From Arthrobacter globiformis (GTDB lineage: Bacteria > Actinomycetota > Actinomycetes > Actinomycetales > Micrococcaceae): a DNA stretch of 64,000 nucleotides. Each line of letters opens with the position of its first letter. Position 1 is the stretch's first letter. Shown here in pieces: positions 31,277 through 40,192 of the stretch. The notes beneath the pieces were generated by a model that worked only from the letters and a program-made list of their open reading frames with translations, had not been told where the DNA came from and searched no databases. The DNA is taken from the NCBI RefSeq assembly GCF_030817195.1, contig NZ_JAUSYZ010000001.1:3906001-3970000 (forward strand). The letters run 5' to 3'. Position numbers and translations under genes: made by a program.

Positions 31277-31440
31277 GTATCCACCGTACTGACTCGCAGT
31301 GACAATTTACATTTCGGGAGGGCACCGGCAGGCCCGGACAGCGCGTCACCGCTTGGCCCGGGGCATCCATATTTAGGCGGATCTGGAGACTCGCCGCGAC
31401 ACATCATTGTCTTGGACGCCGCTCAATCTACCGTGGAACC

Positions 31441-32766
31441 GTGAGAAGAGAACCAATCGAACTGGCAGCTGTGGCCACCGCGGCAGTCCCCGGACTGAGC
31501 CCGACCGCTGTGAGCTCTGCCCCGGATGACCCGGCAGACTTTGATTCGGCCCTCCTTCTTGATGCCGAAGGCAAGCGCTGGCGCGTCCGCTCACCCCGGC
31601 ACGCGGAAGCAAGCACCAGGCTGGAGACCGAGTTCCTGGTACTGCGCGCGTTCGCACCCGCCATCCGGGCCGAACTGCCGTTTCTCATGCCGACCGTGGC
31701 AGGCACCGTCCGGCAGCAGAACCTGACCACCTTCGTGTACTCGCACCTGCACGGCGCCACGCGCACCGTCGAAGAGCTGACGGCCGGTCCGCAGGAGCTG
31801 GCGAAGGAGATCGGCACGACGCTGGCGGCCATTCACGACCTGCCCCGGACGCTGGTGAGCAACGCCGACCTGCCCAGTTACACGCCGAACGAGTTTCGCC
31901 AGCGCAGGCTCAACGAACTCGACCAGGCCGCGACCACAGGCAAGATTCCGGCGCTCCTGCTCCGCCGCTGGGAGCACGCCATGGAAGACGTCTCACTGTG
32001 GCGGTTCAACCCCTGCGTGGTGCACGGTGACCTGCACGAGGATAACCTGCTGGTCGAGGACCACCGCGTCACTGCCGTCACCGGCTGGACCGACCTGCGG
32101 ATCGGCGACCCCGCCGACGACCTCGCCTGGCTCGTGGCATCCAACGAGCACGAATTCGTCGACGCCGTGGTCAAGCACTACACGGCGAAGCGCCGGGACG
32201 CGCCGGACAACCACCTGCTGCGCCGCGCCGCGCTCTCGGCTGAATTTGCGCTAGCCCAGTACCTCGTCAAGGGCATCGCAGCAGCCGACGCCGATATGAT
32301 CGCCGAGGCCGAAGGCATGCTGTCCACGCTGGCCGACGACATCGCCGAATACGGCGGCCAGCCCATCAGCGTCGAACCGCTGCCGCCGGCCCAGCCCGAC
32401 TCCCCGCCAACCGGCCAGGCACCGGCCTCACCCGGCCTCGTTGACGCCCCGGCGGCCACCGACGTTTCCGAGGCCATGCCCGCCGTGCATGTCACGCCAA
32501 TCCCGGTTGACGTGAAGCCCCTTCCGGTCGTGGTTACGCCCATCCCGGCCGAGGAGGACTCCGCGGAGAACGCAGACCAGCCGTCAGGGCAGGACGCGTC
32601 GCAGGACGCCGCTGATGTTGGCACGGCAGACGACGCTGGCGTATCTGACGATGCCGACGCGGACGGGACGCAGGACCCGGCACAGGAGGATGCCCCGGCC
32701 GCGAAGCCCTCAGGCGCCGACACGTCCACCGTCGCCCTCACGGTGGTCGACGCCAAGACGACCTAA
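31441..32766 (+). CDS. Aminoglycoside/macrolide phosphotransferase-like protein with atypical active site
   Basis: A 441-residue protein. Residues 1-310 have the APH kinase-like fold: nucleotide-contact region near 45-75, the catalytic loop HGDLHEDN (195-202) intact, and GDPADDLAW (222-230). However, where the family has a Mg-binding Asp (usually I-D-W), this protein reads TGWTD (214-218), with Gly in place of Asp. Residues 315-441 are a Pro/Ala/Asp-rich disordered tail with two TPIPVDVKPLP/TPIPAEE repeats. It starts at GTG 31441, divergent from nudC and convergent with the AdnB gene. It might be a pseudokinase or use a shifted metal ligand. Resistance cannot be concluded from sequence. Confidence 0.78.
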   Translation: MRREPIELAAVATAAVPGLSPTAVSSAPDDPADFDSALLLDAEGKRWRVRSPRHAEASTRLETEFLVLRAFAPAIRAELPFLMPTVAGTVRQQNLTTFVYSHLHGATRTVEELTAGPQELAKEIGTTLAAIHDLPRTLVSNADLPSYTPNEFRQRRLNELDQAATTGKIPALLLRRWEHAMEDVSLWRFNPCVVHGDLHEDNLLVEDHRVTAVTGWTDLRIGDPADDLAWLVASNEHEFVDAVVKHYTAKRRDAPDNHLLRRAALSAEFALAQYLVKGIAAADADMIAEAEGMLSTLADDIAEYGGQPISVEPLPPAQPDSPPTGQAPASPGLVDAPAATDVSEAMPAVHVTPIPVDVKPLPVVVTPIPAEEDSAENADQPSGQDASQDAADVGTADDAGVSDDADADGTQDPAQEDAPAAKPSGADTSTVALTVVDAKTT

Positions 32767-32793
32767 CCGGAATCTTCCTAACTGGCGAGCTTC

Positions 32794-35700
32794 CTAACTG
32801 GCGAGGGCGGCGGCCACGATCCCTTCCAGTTCGGCGCCTGACGCCAGGTCGTGAGGGCGCACCACATGGTTGTCCGCTACGTAGAAAAAGGCAGCCCGGA
32901 CCTCCTCCAGCGGCACGCCCTTGAGCCTGGCCCAGGCCAGCCGGTAGACAGCCAGCTGGACGCTCTTGGTCTTCAGCTGCCCTGCGGACGGCCGCCGGCC
33001 CGTCTTCCAGTCCACGAGGTCCCAGCCGCCGTCGGCGTCCCGGAACACCGCGTCGATGCGGCCGCGCACGACGACGTCGCCGATCCGGGTCTCCACGGGG
33101 ACCTCCACGTAAGCAGGCGATCTGTGCGCCCACCGGGAGTCCTTGAAGGTAGCCACCATGTCGTCGAGGCCGTAGGCCTCATCAATGTGGTTATCAGAGC
33201 CGGGCGCTTCGCCCAGATCCAGCATTCCTGCCGTTCCAAAGTACTCTTCCACCCAGGCATGGAAGGCGGTGCCCTTGCGCGCGGACATGCCCGGTTCGCG
33301 CGGAACAGGCCTCCTGAGCCGCTGGACCACAGCCTCGGCGTCCTCCCCCAGGTCCACCAGGGTGGACGCCGAGATATGCCCGGGCAGATGCACGTCGCGG
33401 CTACGGGCCCGCCTGGCACGGCGTTCCAGAAGGAGGGCAGCTTCGCGTTCCCAGCCCGCGGCCTGCGCACGGAGTCCCGTGCCCTCAGGGAGCCCCGGCG
33501 CACCGGCTTCGATAGCGGCGATCTCGGTGAGCAGCCGTTCCGCTGCACGGTCCATGGCCGCCCGCCGTCCCGGTACGAGCCGGAGCCGGTTGCCGCTGCG
33601 GGGGTCCACAGGACCCTCCAGCGGATCATATGGCCAGGAAGCCACCTCCAGCTCCCGGGTCAGGGGACTTTCCTGGGGCAGGGATTCCTCGTTGACAGAG
33701 CCAGGGTGGATTTCCGCAGTTCCCTGTTCTGCCAGCGGCGCCAGCTCAGCAAGGAACGGCGACATCTCGGCCATCCCGCCGCGCCCGCCGACCCACGCTC
33801 CGCTGGAAACCCAGAGCACGTGCTTGGCGCGGGTGTAGGCAACGTAAGCCAGCCTCCGTTCCTCAGCTTCGCCGTGGGCCTGCACGTCTCCCTTAAACAC
33901 CTTCTCGGCGTCCAGCCACCCCTTTTGGTCCGGCTGGTCCAGATCCCACTGCGGAAGATCGGCACGGTCGCCCCGGAGGGGCCAGGGCAGGGCCGCGGAA
34001 CCGCTGCTCCACCTCGAGTCACGGCTGCTGGGGAACGCTCCCGAGTTCAGGCCCGGCACGAACACGACGTCCCATTCGAGACCCTTGGAGGCGTGCACCG
34101 TCAGCAACTGCACGGCCTCGTGGTTGACGTCGGCGGGCGGCACATCCAGGCCGCCCTCCTCCGATGCTGCCGCCTCAAGCCATGAAAGGAAGGCCAGGAC
34201 GTCCACCCGGTGCGATGTCTGCAGGAACCCGGCGGCCGCGTCCTGGAACGCATCCAGGTTCCGCCGCGCCTGGTGAATGCTGAATCCGGGCCTCGCGGCA
34301 ACTTCGATGTCCAGCAGCATGGCTCGTTCCACCTCGCCCAGCAGGGTGGTCAGGTCCTCCCCCATCAGGGCCCGAAGCTGCCGCAGCTCTGTGCCCAGGC
34401 GCTGCAGCCGTTCCCGGGCGGGAGGGGTCAGGCTGCGGCCGTGCGCGGACGTCCAGCCCTCCTTGGGGAGCCAGTCCAAGGCTTCGACGAGGCTGGCGGC
34501 GTCGGTGATATCGCCCTCGATGACGACGTCCGCGGCTTCCTGATCGTCGTCACCCGACGGATCGTTCACGCCCAGCCCGCGGCCGTCATCGACCATGCCG
34601 CGGCGCCGGGCCAGAAACGCGGACCAGTCCCGGAACGCCATGAGGTCGGCGGGGCCGATCCTCCACCGGGCACCGGCCAGGAGCCGCATCAACGAATCCG
34701 ACCGGCCCGGATCGGCCAGGACCCGCAGGGTGGAGACCAGGTCCACGATTTCGGGAGTGTCCAGCAGTCCGCCCAGGCCCACAATCTCGTACGGGATCCC
34801 TGTGGCCTCGAACTCCTTGCGCAGGCATTCCATCTGCGCGCGCCTGCGGCACAGGACGGCCATGGCAGGCTGGACGCGCGGTTCCGGGGAAGAACCGTCG
34901 AAATCCGTGGCCCGGAACCTCAGGAGATCCTTGGCGATCGCCGCTGCTTCATCTTCATCCGTGGCAAAACGACCAATCACCACCCGGCCCTGCACCGCTG
35001 CCGGGCTCGGCCGCAGCGCGGGCACCTCCACGGCCGCGCTGGAAGACCGCTGACCTGCGGGTCCGGCCTGCGCCGCGGCGGCGCTGAGCGGAGCCGAGAT
35101 AAGGTTGGCGGCGGCAAGGATGTTGCGGCCGTTCCGCCAGGCGGTGGTCAGGTATGAAACGGGGGCGGGACGCCGGGACGCCGTTCGCGGCTCGCCATCC
35201 TGCATGCAGACCGGAAACTCGTTGACAAAGTGGAACAGCTGTCCGGCGGAAGCCCCGCGGAAGCCGTAGATGGACTGGTTCGGATCACCGACGGCGGTGA
35301 CGGCGTGGCCGTCCCCGAAGAGCCTGGAGAACAGCACCAGCTGGGCGTGTGAGGTGTCCTGGAATTCGTCCAGCAGCACCACCTTGTAGCGCTGCCGTTC
35401 CATCTCGGCGGCCAGGGGCACCTCGCGGGCCACGCGTGCCGCGAGCGCCACGAGGTCGCCGAAGTCCAGCGCCCCGCGCGCCCTTTTGGCTTCCGCGTAC
35501 CGCCCCACGAGCTCTGCCACACTGGCCCGTGTCCGCAGCATGGCTCCGAGCTCACCGGCGGCCTGGCTGGGGTTCTTCTTGACCCCGGCCACATACGGCA
35601 GCGCCTCGAACTCGGCGAGCCGCTGCATCAGCCAGCCCTGCACACCGTCCGGGTCCTGGAGGTGCTCGGCGCACTCCCCCGCGAGCTGGATGACGGCTTT

Positions 35701-36246
35701 GACGAGGGTGGACTTAGCCACCCTGAAATGCGAGTACTCGCCGTCGAACGCCTCAACCACCTCACTGGCCAGCTGCCAGGCCTGTGCGCCACCCAGCAGC
35801 ACGACGTCCCGCTCGATCCCGAGCCGCAGGCCGTAGTCGGAGACGATGCCGCTGGCAAACGAGTGGTAAGTGGAAACCTTCGGCTCCAGGGCGTCGGCGC
35901 TGAGCAGCGCCCCTGCCACGGCGCCGCCGGCGGCACCGGTGGCCGTCCGCTGCAGCGCACTGAGTTTGGCGCGGATGCGGCTGGCCAGTTCGCCGGCGGC
36001 CTTTCTGGTGAACGTGACACCGAGGACTTCCTCCGGCTTGACCCAGCCGTTCGCGACCAGCCAGACGACGCGGTCGGCCATGGTGGCGGTCTTGCCCGAG
36101 CCCGCGCCGGCGATGACCAGCCGGGGCGCCAGCGGCGACGAGATGATGGCCGACTGTTCCGGCGTCGGCAGGTTCTTCTCACCCAGCAGGACGGCCAGCT
36201 CTTCGGGACTGAATCTGGGCTCGGGCAGCTCTGCCGTCCGGCTCAT
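32794..36246 (-). CDS. adnB: AdnB-like helicase-nuclease subunit
   Basis: A 1150-residue protein with a UvrD-type motor and a C-terminal RecB-like nuclease. Motor motifs are intact: Walker A AGAGSGKTATMADRVV, VTFTRKAAGELASRIR, VVLLDEFQDTSHAQ, DPNQSIYGFRGASAGQL, and LLTVHASKGLEWDVVFVPG with LAYVAYTRAKHVLWVSS. The nuclease has GTAFHAWVEEYFG, the metal ligands in RGRIDAVFRDADGGWDLVDW and the KTGRRP lysine. AdnAB resects DNA double-strand ends in actinobacteria. The ATG overlaps the adnA stop (ATGA at 36243-36246), which fixes the start at 36246. One operon: ATL gene, adnA, adnB. Confidence 0.92.
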   Translation of the reverse strand: MSRTAELPEPRFSPEELAVLLGEKNLPTPEQSAIISSPLAPRLVIAGAGSGKTATMADRVVWLVANGWVKPEEVLGVTFTRKAAGELASRIRAKLSALQRTATGAAGGAVAGALLSADALEPKVSTYHSFASGIVSDYGLRLGIERDVVLLGGAQAWQLASEVVEAFDGEYSHFRVAKSTLVKAVIQLAGECAEHLQDPDGVQGWLMQRLAEFEALPYVAGVKKNPSQAAGELGAMLRTRASVAELVGRYAEAKRARGALDFGDLVALAARVAREVPLAAEMERQRYKVVLLDEFQDTSHAQLVLFSRLFGDGHAVTAVGDPNQSIYGFRGASAGQLFHFVNEFPVCMQDGEPRTASRRPAPVSYLTTAWRNGRNILAAANLISAPLSAAAAQAGPAGQRSSSAAVEVPALRPSPAAVQGRVVIGRFATDEDEAAAIAKDLLRFRATDFDGSSPEPRVQPAMAVLCRRRAQMECLRKEFEATGIPYEIVGLGGLLDTPEIVDLVSTLRVLADPGRSDSLMRLLAGARWRIGPADLMAFRDWSAFLARRRGMVDDGRGLGVNDPSGDDDQEAADVVIEGDITDAASLVEALDWLPKEGWTSAHGRSLTPPARERLQRLGTELRQLRALMGEDLTTLLGEVERAMLLDIEVAARPGFSIHQARRNLDAFQDAAAGFLQTSHRVDVLAFLSWLEAAASEEGGLDVPPADVNHEAVQLLTVHASKGLEWDVVFVPGLNSGAFPSSRDSRWSSGSAALPWPLRGDRADLPQWDLDQPDQKGWLDAEKVFKGDVQAHGEAEERRLAYVAYTRAKHVLWVSSGAWVGGRGGMAEMSPFLAELAPLAEQGTAEIHPGSVNEESLPQESPLTRELEVASWPYDPLEGPVDPRSGNRLRLVPGRRAAMDRAAERLLTEIAAIEAGAPGLPEGTGLRAQAAGWEREAALLLERRARRARSRDVHLPGHISASTLVDLGEDAEAVVQRLRRPVPREPGMSARKGTAFHAWVEEYFGTAGMLDLGEAPGSDNHIDEAYGLDDMVATFKDSRWAHRSPAYVEVPVETRIGDVVVRGRIDAVFRDADGGWDLVDWKTGRRPSAGQLKTKSVQLAVYRLAWARLKGVPLEEVRAAFFYVADNHVVRPHDLASGAELEGIVAAALAS

Positions 36247-39200
36247 TCGGTAACCTGCTTTCCCCGCGCACACAGCGGACATACCTCCGGCAGCCGGCAG
36301 CCGAGGCCGCCGAAACCGGCCTTGGCGGGATCGTGCCTTGCCTCGAATTCGTGGCCGGACATCACCGCGGCGGCGTCGTTCACCATTTCCATCGCCCAGT
36401 TGTCGCCCGGGTCCAGCGGGTCCTGGTGCTGGATACCCGGGCTCTTGGTGGTTGTGCCCAGCTGGGCCAGCACGGCACCACCGGGCCGGGGCTCGGCGCC
36501 GGCGGCCTCGGAGGCGCCAAAGCCCCCGGCCAGCACGGCCGCCTGATAGGCGCCCAACTGCGGGTGCCTGCCCAGTTCGGCCTTGCCCGGCTGCCGTTTG
36601 CCCGTCTTGAGGTCCACGATCACCAGCCGCCCCTCGGCGTCGATCTCCAGCCGGTCCACCTGCCCGCGCAGGACGGCCGACCGGGGACCCTCATCCGTGG
36701 GAACATCCTCGCGGGGAACAGCACCGGGTTCGGGCAGGGTTACCTCGAAGTCCTGCTCGACCCCGGCCAGGCGCCGGCCCTCGCTGCGCATGACGAGGAT
36801 GTACTGCGCCAGTTTCCGGACCATGGCTTCTGCCCTGCGGAAGTCCAGCTTGCCTTCCCAGTTGTCCTTCATGCCCAGGGCCGGCCAACGCCGGACAAGT
36901 TCGGCGAGGTATTCAGTTCCGCTGGCATCGGGGAGGTCCTGGGCGATGGCGTGCACCAGGGTGCCCAGGCTGCGGGCGAAGTCCGTGGCCGCTTCGCCGC
37001 CCGCGGCCTGGATGAACCAATCCAGCGGGGATTTCTGCACCGACTCCACCTTGGACGGCGAAACGTAGACCGTGCCGCCCGGCGGCACAACCCTGTCCAC
37101 GGACGTCAGCGGGGCCAACCCCCACCAGGTGTCCGGATGGGCTCCGGGAACAGGCGGCTCGGCCGTGGCAAGGCGGGCCAGGACACGCACGGCTTCGTCG
37201 GCCTCGGCGGCCAACCTGGCGTCCAGCTGGGCGTATTGGCGGAGTTCCGCCACGAGTGCACGCAGCGTCAGGGGCCGTTCCACGGGGGTGTAGCCGCGCC
37301 CCTCCTGGCCCGGCAGCAGCGGCGCAACGTAGTCCAGGAAGGAAGACGGCTGTTCGTCCTCCGACGACACGGCGGTGCACAGCAGCACGTCCTTGGCCCG
37401 GGACACCGCCGTGGAAAAGCTGCGGAGTTCGTCGTAGCGGATCTCCCGCAGCCGGCTCAGCGGGCCAAGCTGGAGCGCATACTCCACGCCGTGTTCGACG
37501 GCGTCCGCGAAGAGTGTGCTGCCCAGGAGCTCGCCGCGGAGGCGGGTGTTGGGCCAGACGCCTTCCTGCAGGCCGGCGACGATGACGAACGGCCATTCCC
37601 GGCCGGCGGCGCTGGCGGGCGTCATGAGTTCCACGGCGTCGTCAACCTGGGCCCGCGCCGCCAGGGTGTCCATGGGCAGTTCCTGGTTCAGCAGGTATTC
37701 GAGGAACTGTTCCGGGCCGGATCCGGGCATCTGGTCCACGTAGCGCTCGGCGGTGTGGAACAGTGCCATCATGGCGTCCAGGTCCCGGTCCGCCCGCGCT
37801 CCGACGAGTCCGCCGGCCAGGGCGGCGGCCGTCCATGCTGCCGCGAGCCCGGTGGAGTGCCAGAGTGCCCACAGCACTGTCTCGGCGTTGGCGCCGGGTT
37901 CGGCGACGGCCGTCCGCCCGGCCTGGATCATCCGCGCGACCCTTCGCGCCGACCGGCCCTCGATCCCCAGTGAGCCGAGCGCGCCGGGCTCAAGCAGCGC
38001 CTCCACGAGCAGGGAATCGCTGGAGCGTCCGCCGCCACCCAGCAGCTCCTCCCGCCGGAGCGACTGGCGGAGCCGGCGCAGTTCCAGGGACGTCGCACCG
38101 CCGACCCGGGATGTCAGCAACGACACCGCCGATTCCGGTGTGAGGACCGCGGGATCCAGGGCCACCGCGTAGGCGTCGAGCAGCGGACGTACGGCCACTT
38201 CATCGCGCACGGCGGCTTCGGCCACCGGAATCCGCACTGGGATTCCCTGGCCGGAGAGGTAGCGCTGCAGCTGGCTCAGCTGGCCGCCGTTCCGGACAAT
38301 GACGGCGATGTCTTCGAGCGGCCGCCCGTCCCTCAGGTGCGCTTCGAGGATCCTTTGGGCGACGTACCGCAACTCATGCACGGCCGAGGGCAGAAGGTGC
38401 GCTTCCACGGTGCCGCCTGCCGGCTGGGCAGTGTCACCCGAAGCAGTGTGACCGGGGTCCCCGGCATTTTCAGCAGGAATGGAGCCAACCGGGTCCAGAC
38501 GGCGGGCGAGCTGGCCGCCGGACCTGACGGAGATCCGGTCAGCGACCCCCAGCCAGGCCTGGGCCACCGCCGGCTGATGGCGGTGGGCGTGGGACAGCGG
38601 CTTCTCAACGACTGTCCGTTCCTGGCCGCCCAGCAGGCCAGGGAGCTCGGCCACGAGATCCGGCCGCGCCCCGCGGAACCCCTGCACCACTGTGTCCGGC
38701 GAGGACGTCACGTAGACATCCTTGCCAGCAGCCACGTCGGCCAGGAGTTCGAAGACGGCGGGGTTGGCCTCCTGGATATCGTCCACAAGAATCAGCTGGA
38801 GACGGTCGCGTTCCGCCGCCAGGAAGCCGGGGAAATCCTGAAAGAGCTGGCGGGCGGCGGTGATGATGCCCGCGGGATCGAATGCCTCAGGCATGCGCAG
38901 GTCGAGGACGTCGCGGTACTCGGCGTAGAGTGCCGCAGCGGCAATCCAGTCCGGCCGTCCGCAGGCGTCGCCCAGACCCGCGAGGTCCTCAGCGGTGCGG
39001 CCCGTCTCTGTAATGCGGTCGAAGAGCTGGCGGACCTCGTGCCGGAACCCGCGCGTGGGCAGGGCTGCCGTCAAGTCATCGGGCCAGGGCAGCCCGAGGC
39101 CCGGCAGGGCATGGCCCTCCAGTAGTTCCTTGATGATGAGATCCTGCTCGGGGCCGGACAGGAGCCTCGGGGCCTTCGACAGCGGCAGGAGCCCTTCCGC

Positions 39201-39635
39201 CTTGGCGCGGCGGATGAGGTCGAAGGCATACGCTGCCCAGGTGCGGGCCGGCGTGGTGCTCAGGCTCCGGTTCAGCCTGGCGGTAAAGCGGTCCCGGAGG
39301 GTGTCCGCGGCAAGCCGTCCCGGGGCGAGGATGAGGATCCGTTCGGGGTCCACCCCTTCCGCCTCCACCCGGCGGATTGCCGCCTCGATGAGCACGGTGG
39401 ATTTTCCGGTTCCGGGCGCTCCGGGGACCAGTACGGGGCCGGTTCCCCGGGGCACTTCGACGGCGGCCAGCTGGTCCGCTGTGAGGACCGGAACGCGGGA
39501 GTGCACCTGCCGAGGGGGCAGCAAACGAAGACCGGTGGAGGGGAAGGGGGCGGCGGAGACTGAGCCTTCGTGGTCCCGTTCCGAAGTGAGTGCGGATGCG
39601 GGATCGGCGGAGGTCTGGTCGACTGTTGCGGTCAC
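36243..39635 (-). CDS. adnA: AdnA-like helicase-nuclease subunit
   Basis: A 1130-residue partner of AdnB. The motor domain keeps Walker A (VPGAPGTGKSTVLIEAAIRR), but motif II reads LILVDDIQEANPAV instead of the usual DEFQD, a change often seen in the weaker motor of AdnA-type subunits. The C-terminal nuclease shows GTLVHAIAQDLP, RGQVDRLEIDAEGRLVIVDL and KTGKRQPGKAELGRHPQLGA. It ends in a cysteine cluster (LGCRLPEVCPLCARGK) that could bind Fe-S as in AddB-type nucleases. The start is GTG 39635, overlapping the stop of the upstream gene (GTGA). Confidence 0.9.
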   Translation of the reverse strand: MTATVDQTSADPASALTSERDHEGSVSAAPFPSTGLRLLPPRQVHSRVPVLTADQLAAVEVPRGTGPVLVPGAPGTGKSTVLIEAAIRRVEAEGVDPERILILAPGRLAADTLRDRFTARLNRSLSTTPARTWAAYAFDLIRRAKAEGLLPLSKAPRLLSGPEQDLIIKELLEGHALPGLGLPWPDDLTAALPTRGFRHEVRQLFDRITETGRTAEDLAGLGDACGRPDWIAAAALYAEYRDVLDLRMPEAFDPAGIITAARQLFQDFPGFLAAERDRLQLILVDDIQEANPAVFELLADVAAGKDVYVTSSPDTVVQGFRGARPDLVAELPGLLGGQERTVVEKPLSHAHRHQPAVAQAWLGVADRISVRSGGQLARRLDPVGSIPAENAGDPGHTASGDTAQPAGGTVEAHLLPSAVHELRYVAQRILEAHLRDGRPLEDIAVIVRNGGQLSQLQRYLSGQGIPVRIPVAEAAVRDEVAVRPLLDAYAVALDPAVLTPESAVSLLTSRVGGATSLELRRLRQSLRREELLGGGGRSSDSLLVEALLEPGALGSLGIEGRSARRVARMIQAGRTAVAEPGANAETVLWALWHSTGLAAAWTAAALAGGLVGARADRDLDAMMALFHTAERYVDQMPGSGPEQFLEYLLNQELPMDTLAARAQVDDAVELMTPASAAGREWPFVIVAGLQEGVWPNTRLRGELLGSTLFADAVEHGVEYALQLGPLSRLREIRYDELRSFSTAVSRAKDVLLCTAVSSEDEQPSSFLDYVAPLLPGQEGRGYTPVERPLTLRALVAELRQYAQLDARLAAEADEAVRVLARLATAEPPVPGAHPDTWWGLAPLTSVDRVVPPGGTVYVSPSKVESVQKSPLDWFIQAAGGEAATDFARSLGTLVHAIAQDLPDASGTEYLAELVRRWPALGMKDNWEGKLDFRRAEAMVRKLAQYILVMRSEGRRLAGVEQDFEVTLPEPGAVPREDVPTDEGPRSAVLRGQVDRLEIDAEGRLVIVDLKTGKRQPGKAELGRHPQLGAYQAAVLAGGFGASEAAGAEPRPGGAVLAQLGTTTKSPGIQHQDPLDPGDNWAMEMVNDAAAVMSGHEFEARHDPAKAGFGGLGCRLPEVCPLCARGKQVTE

Positions 39636-40048
39636 ACGGACATTCCATCATCCGGCACTGACAATTTGCGCAGCGACGCTTCCAGCCGCTCGGCGATCCT
39701 GTCCAAGGCGTCAAAATCGGTGTCGGACGGCGCCCACCGCGCGGCGGTCAGATCCACCCGCCACCGTCCCTCGCCTGTCCTCGCAAACCCGCGATAGTCC
39801 CCGCGCAGGGGCGTGCCCTCCTGCAGGTAGTACTTGAGGGCCTCGGCCTCATGGCCATCGGGGGCCAGTCCGCTGGCCCGCAGCACCCGCCACCATGGGA
39901 CGCCGCTGCCGTAATGGCTCAGCACGGACCCCACCTGCCGCGGTCCTCCGGTGCCAAGGAGCTCGGCGACGTCGCCATAAGCCACTGCCGAGCCGGCCGG
40001 GATGAAGTCAACCACCGCCAAAACCGCCTCCACATACTCCGCCCGCAT
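39632..40048 (-). CDS. Alkyltransferase-like protein (MGMT family, no catalytic Cys)
   Basis: A 138-residue protein. The MGMT-type winged-helix core is clear (FIPAGSAVAYGDVAELLG, then GGPRQVGSVLSHYG). At the active site, where methyltransferases have PCHRV, this protein has PWWRV in GVPWWRVLRASG. Replacement of the cysteine by Trp defines alkyltransferase-like proteins, which bind O6-alkylguanine without removing it and pass lesions to nucleotide excision repair. The residues ARTGEGRWRVDLTAARW extend the usual fold. It overlaps adnA by four bases and heads the operon. A similar gene lies near adnA in mycobacteria. Confidence 0.88.
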   Translation of the reverse strand: MRAEYVEAVLAVVDFIPAGSAVAYGDVAELLGTGGPRQVGSVLSHYGSGVPWWRVLRASGLAPDGHEAEALKYYLQEGTPLRGDYRGFARTGEGRWRVDLTAARWAPSDTDFDALDRIAERLEASLRKLSVPDDGMSV

Positions 40049-40192
40049 GCCCTCAGACTATCGGCCGGCACGCACCATCAGCGGTCAGGACGGGCGCCGT
40101 GTGCGTCTTCCCACACCATGTCTTCCCACACCATGCCGGACACGCGCGGGGCAAGCACCATTACTGTCGGTGGCTCCGGGTAATTTGGAGCC

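Noticed and set aside
31441..32766. Reading the phosphotransferase as an antibiotic-resistance gene
   Set aside because: A metal-binding Asp is missing, the tail is unusual and the context is core DNA maintenance; substrate cannot be inferred.
36333..37973. Plus-strand open frame of 546 codons opposite adnA
   Set aside because: Antisense shadow of a well-supported helicase-nuclease gene.
40105..40135. Two copies of GTCTTCCCACACCAT upstream of the exonuclease
   Set aside because: A two-unit tandem duplication with no spacing or symmetry suggesting regulation.
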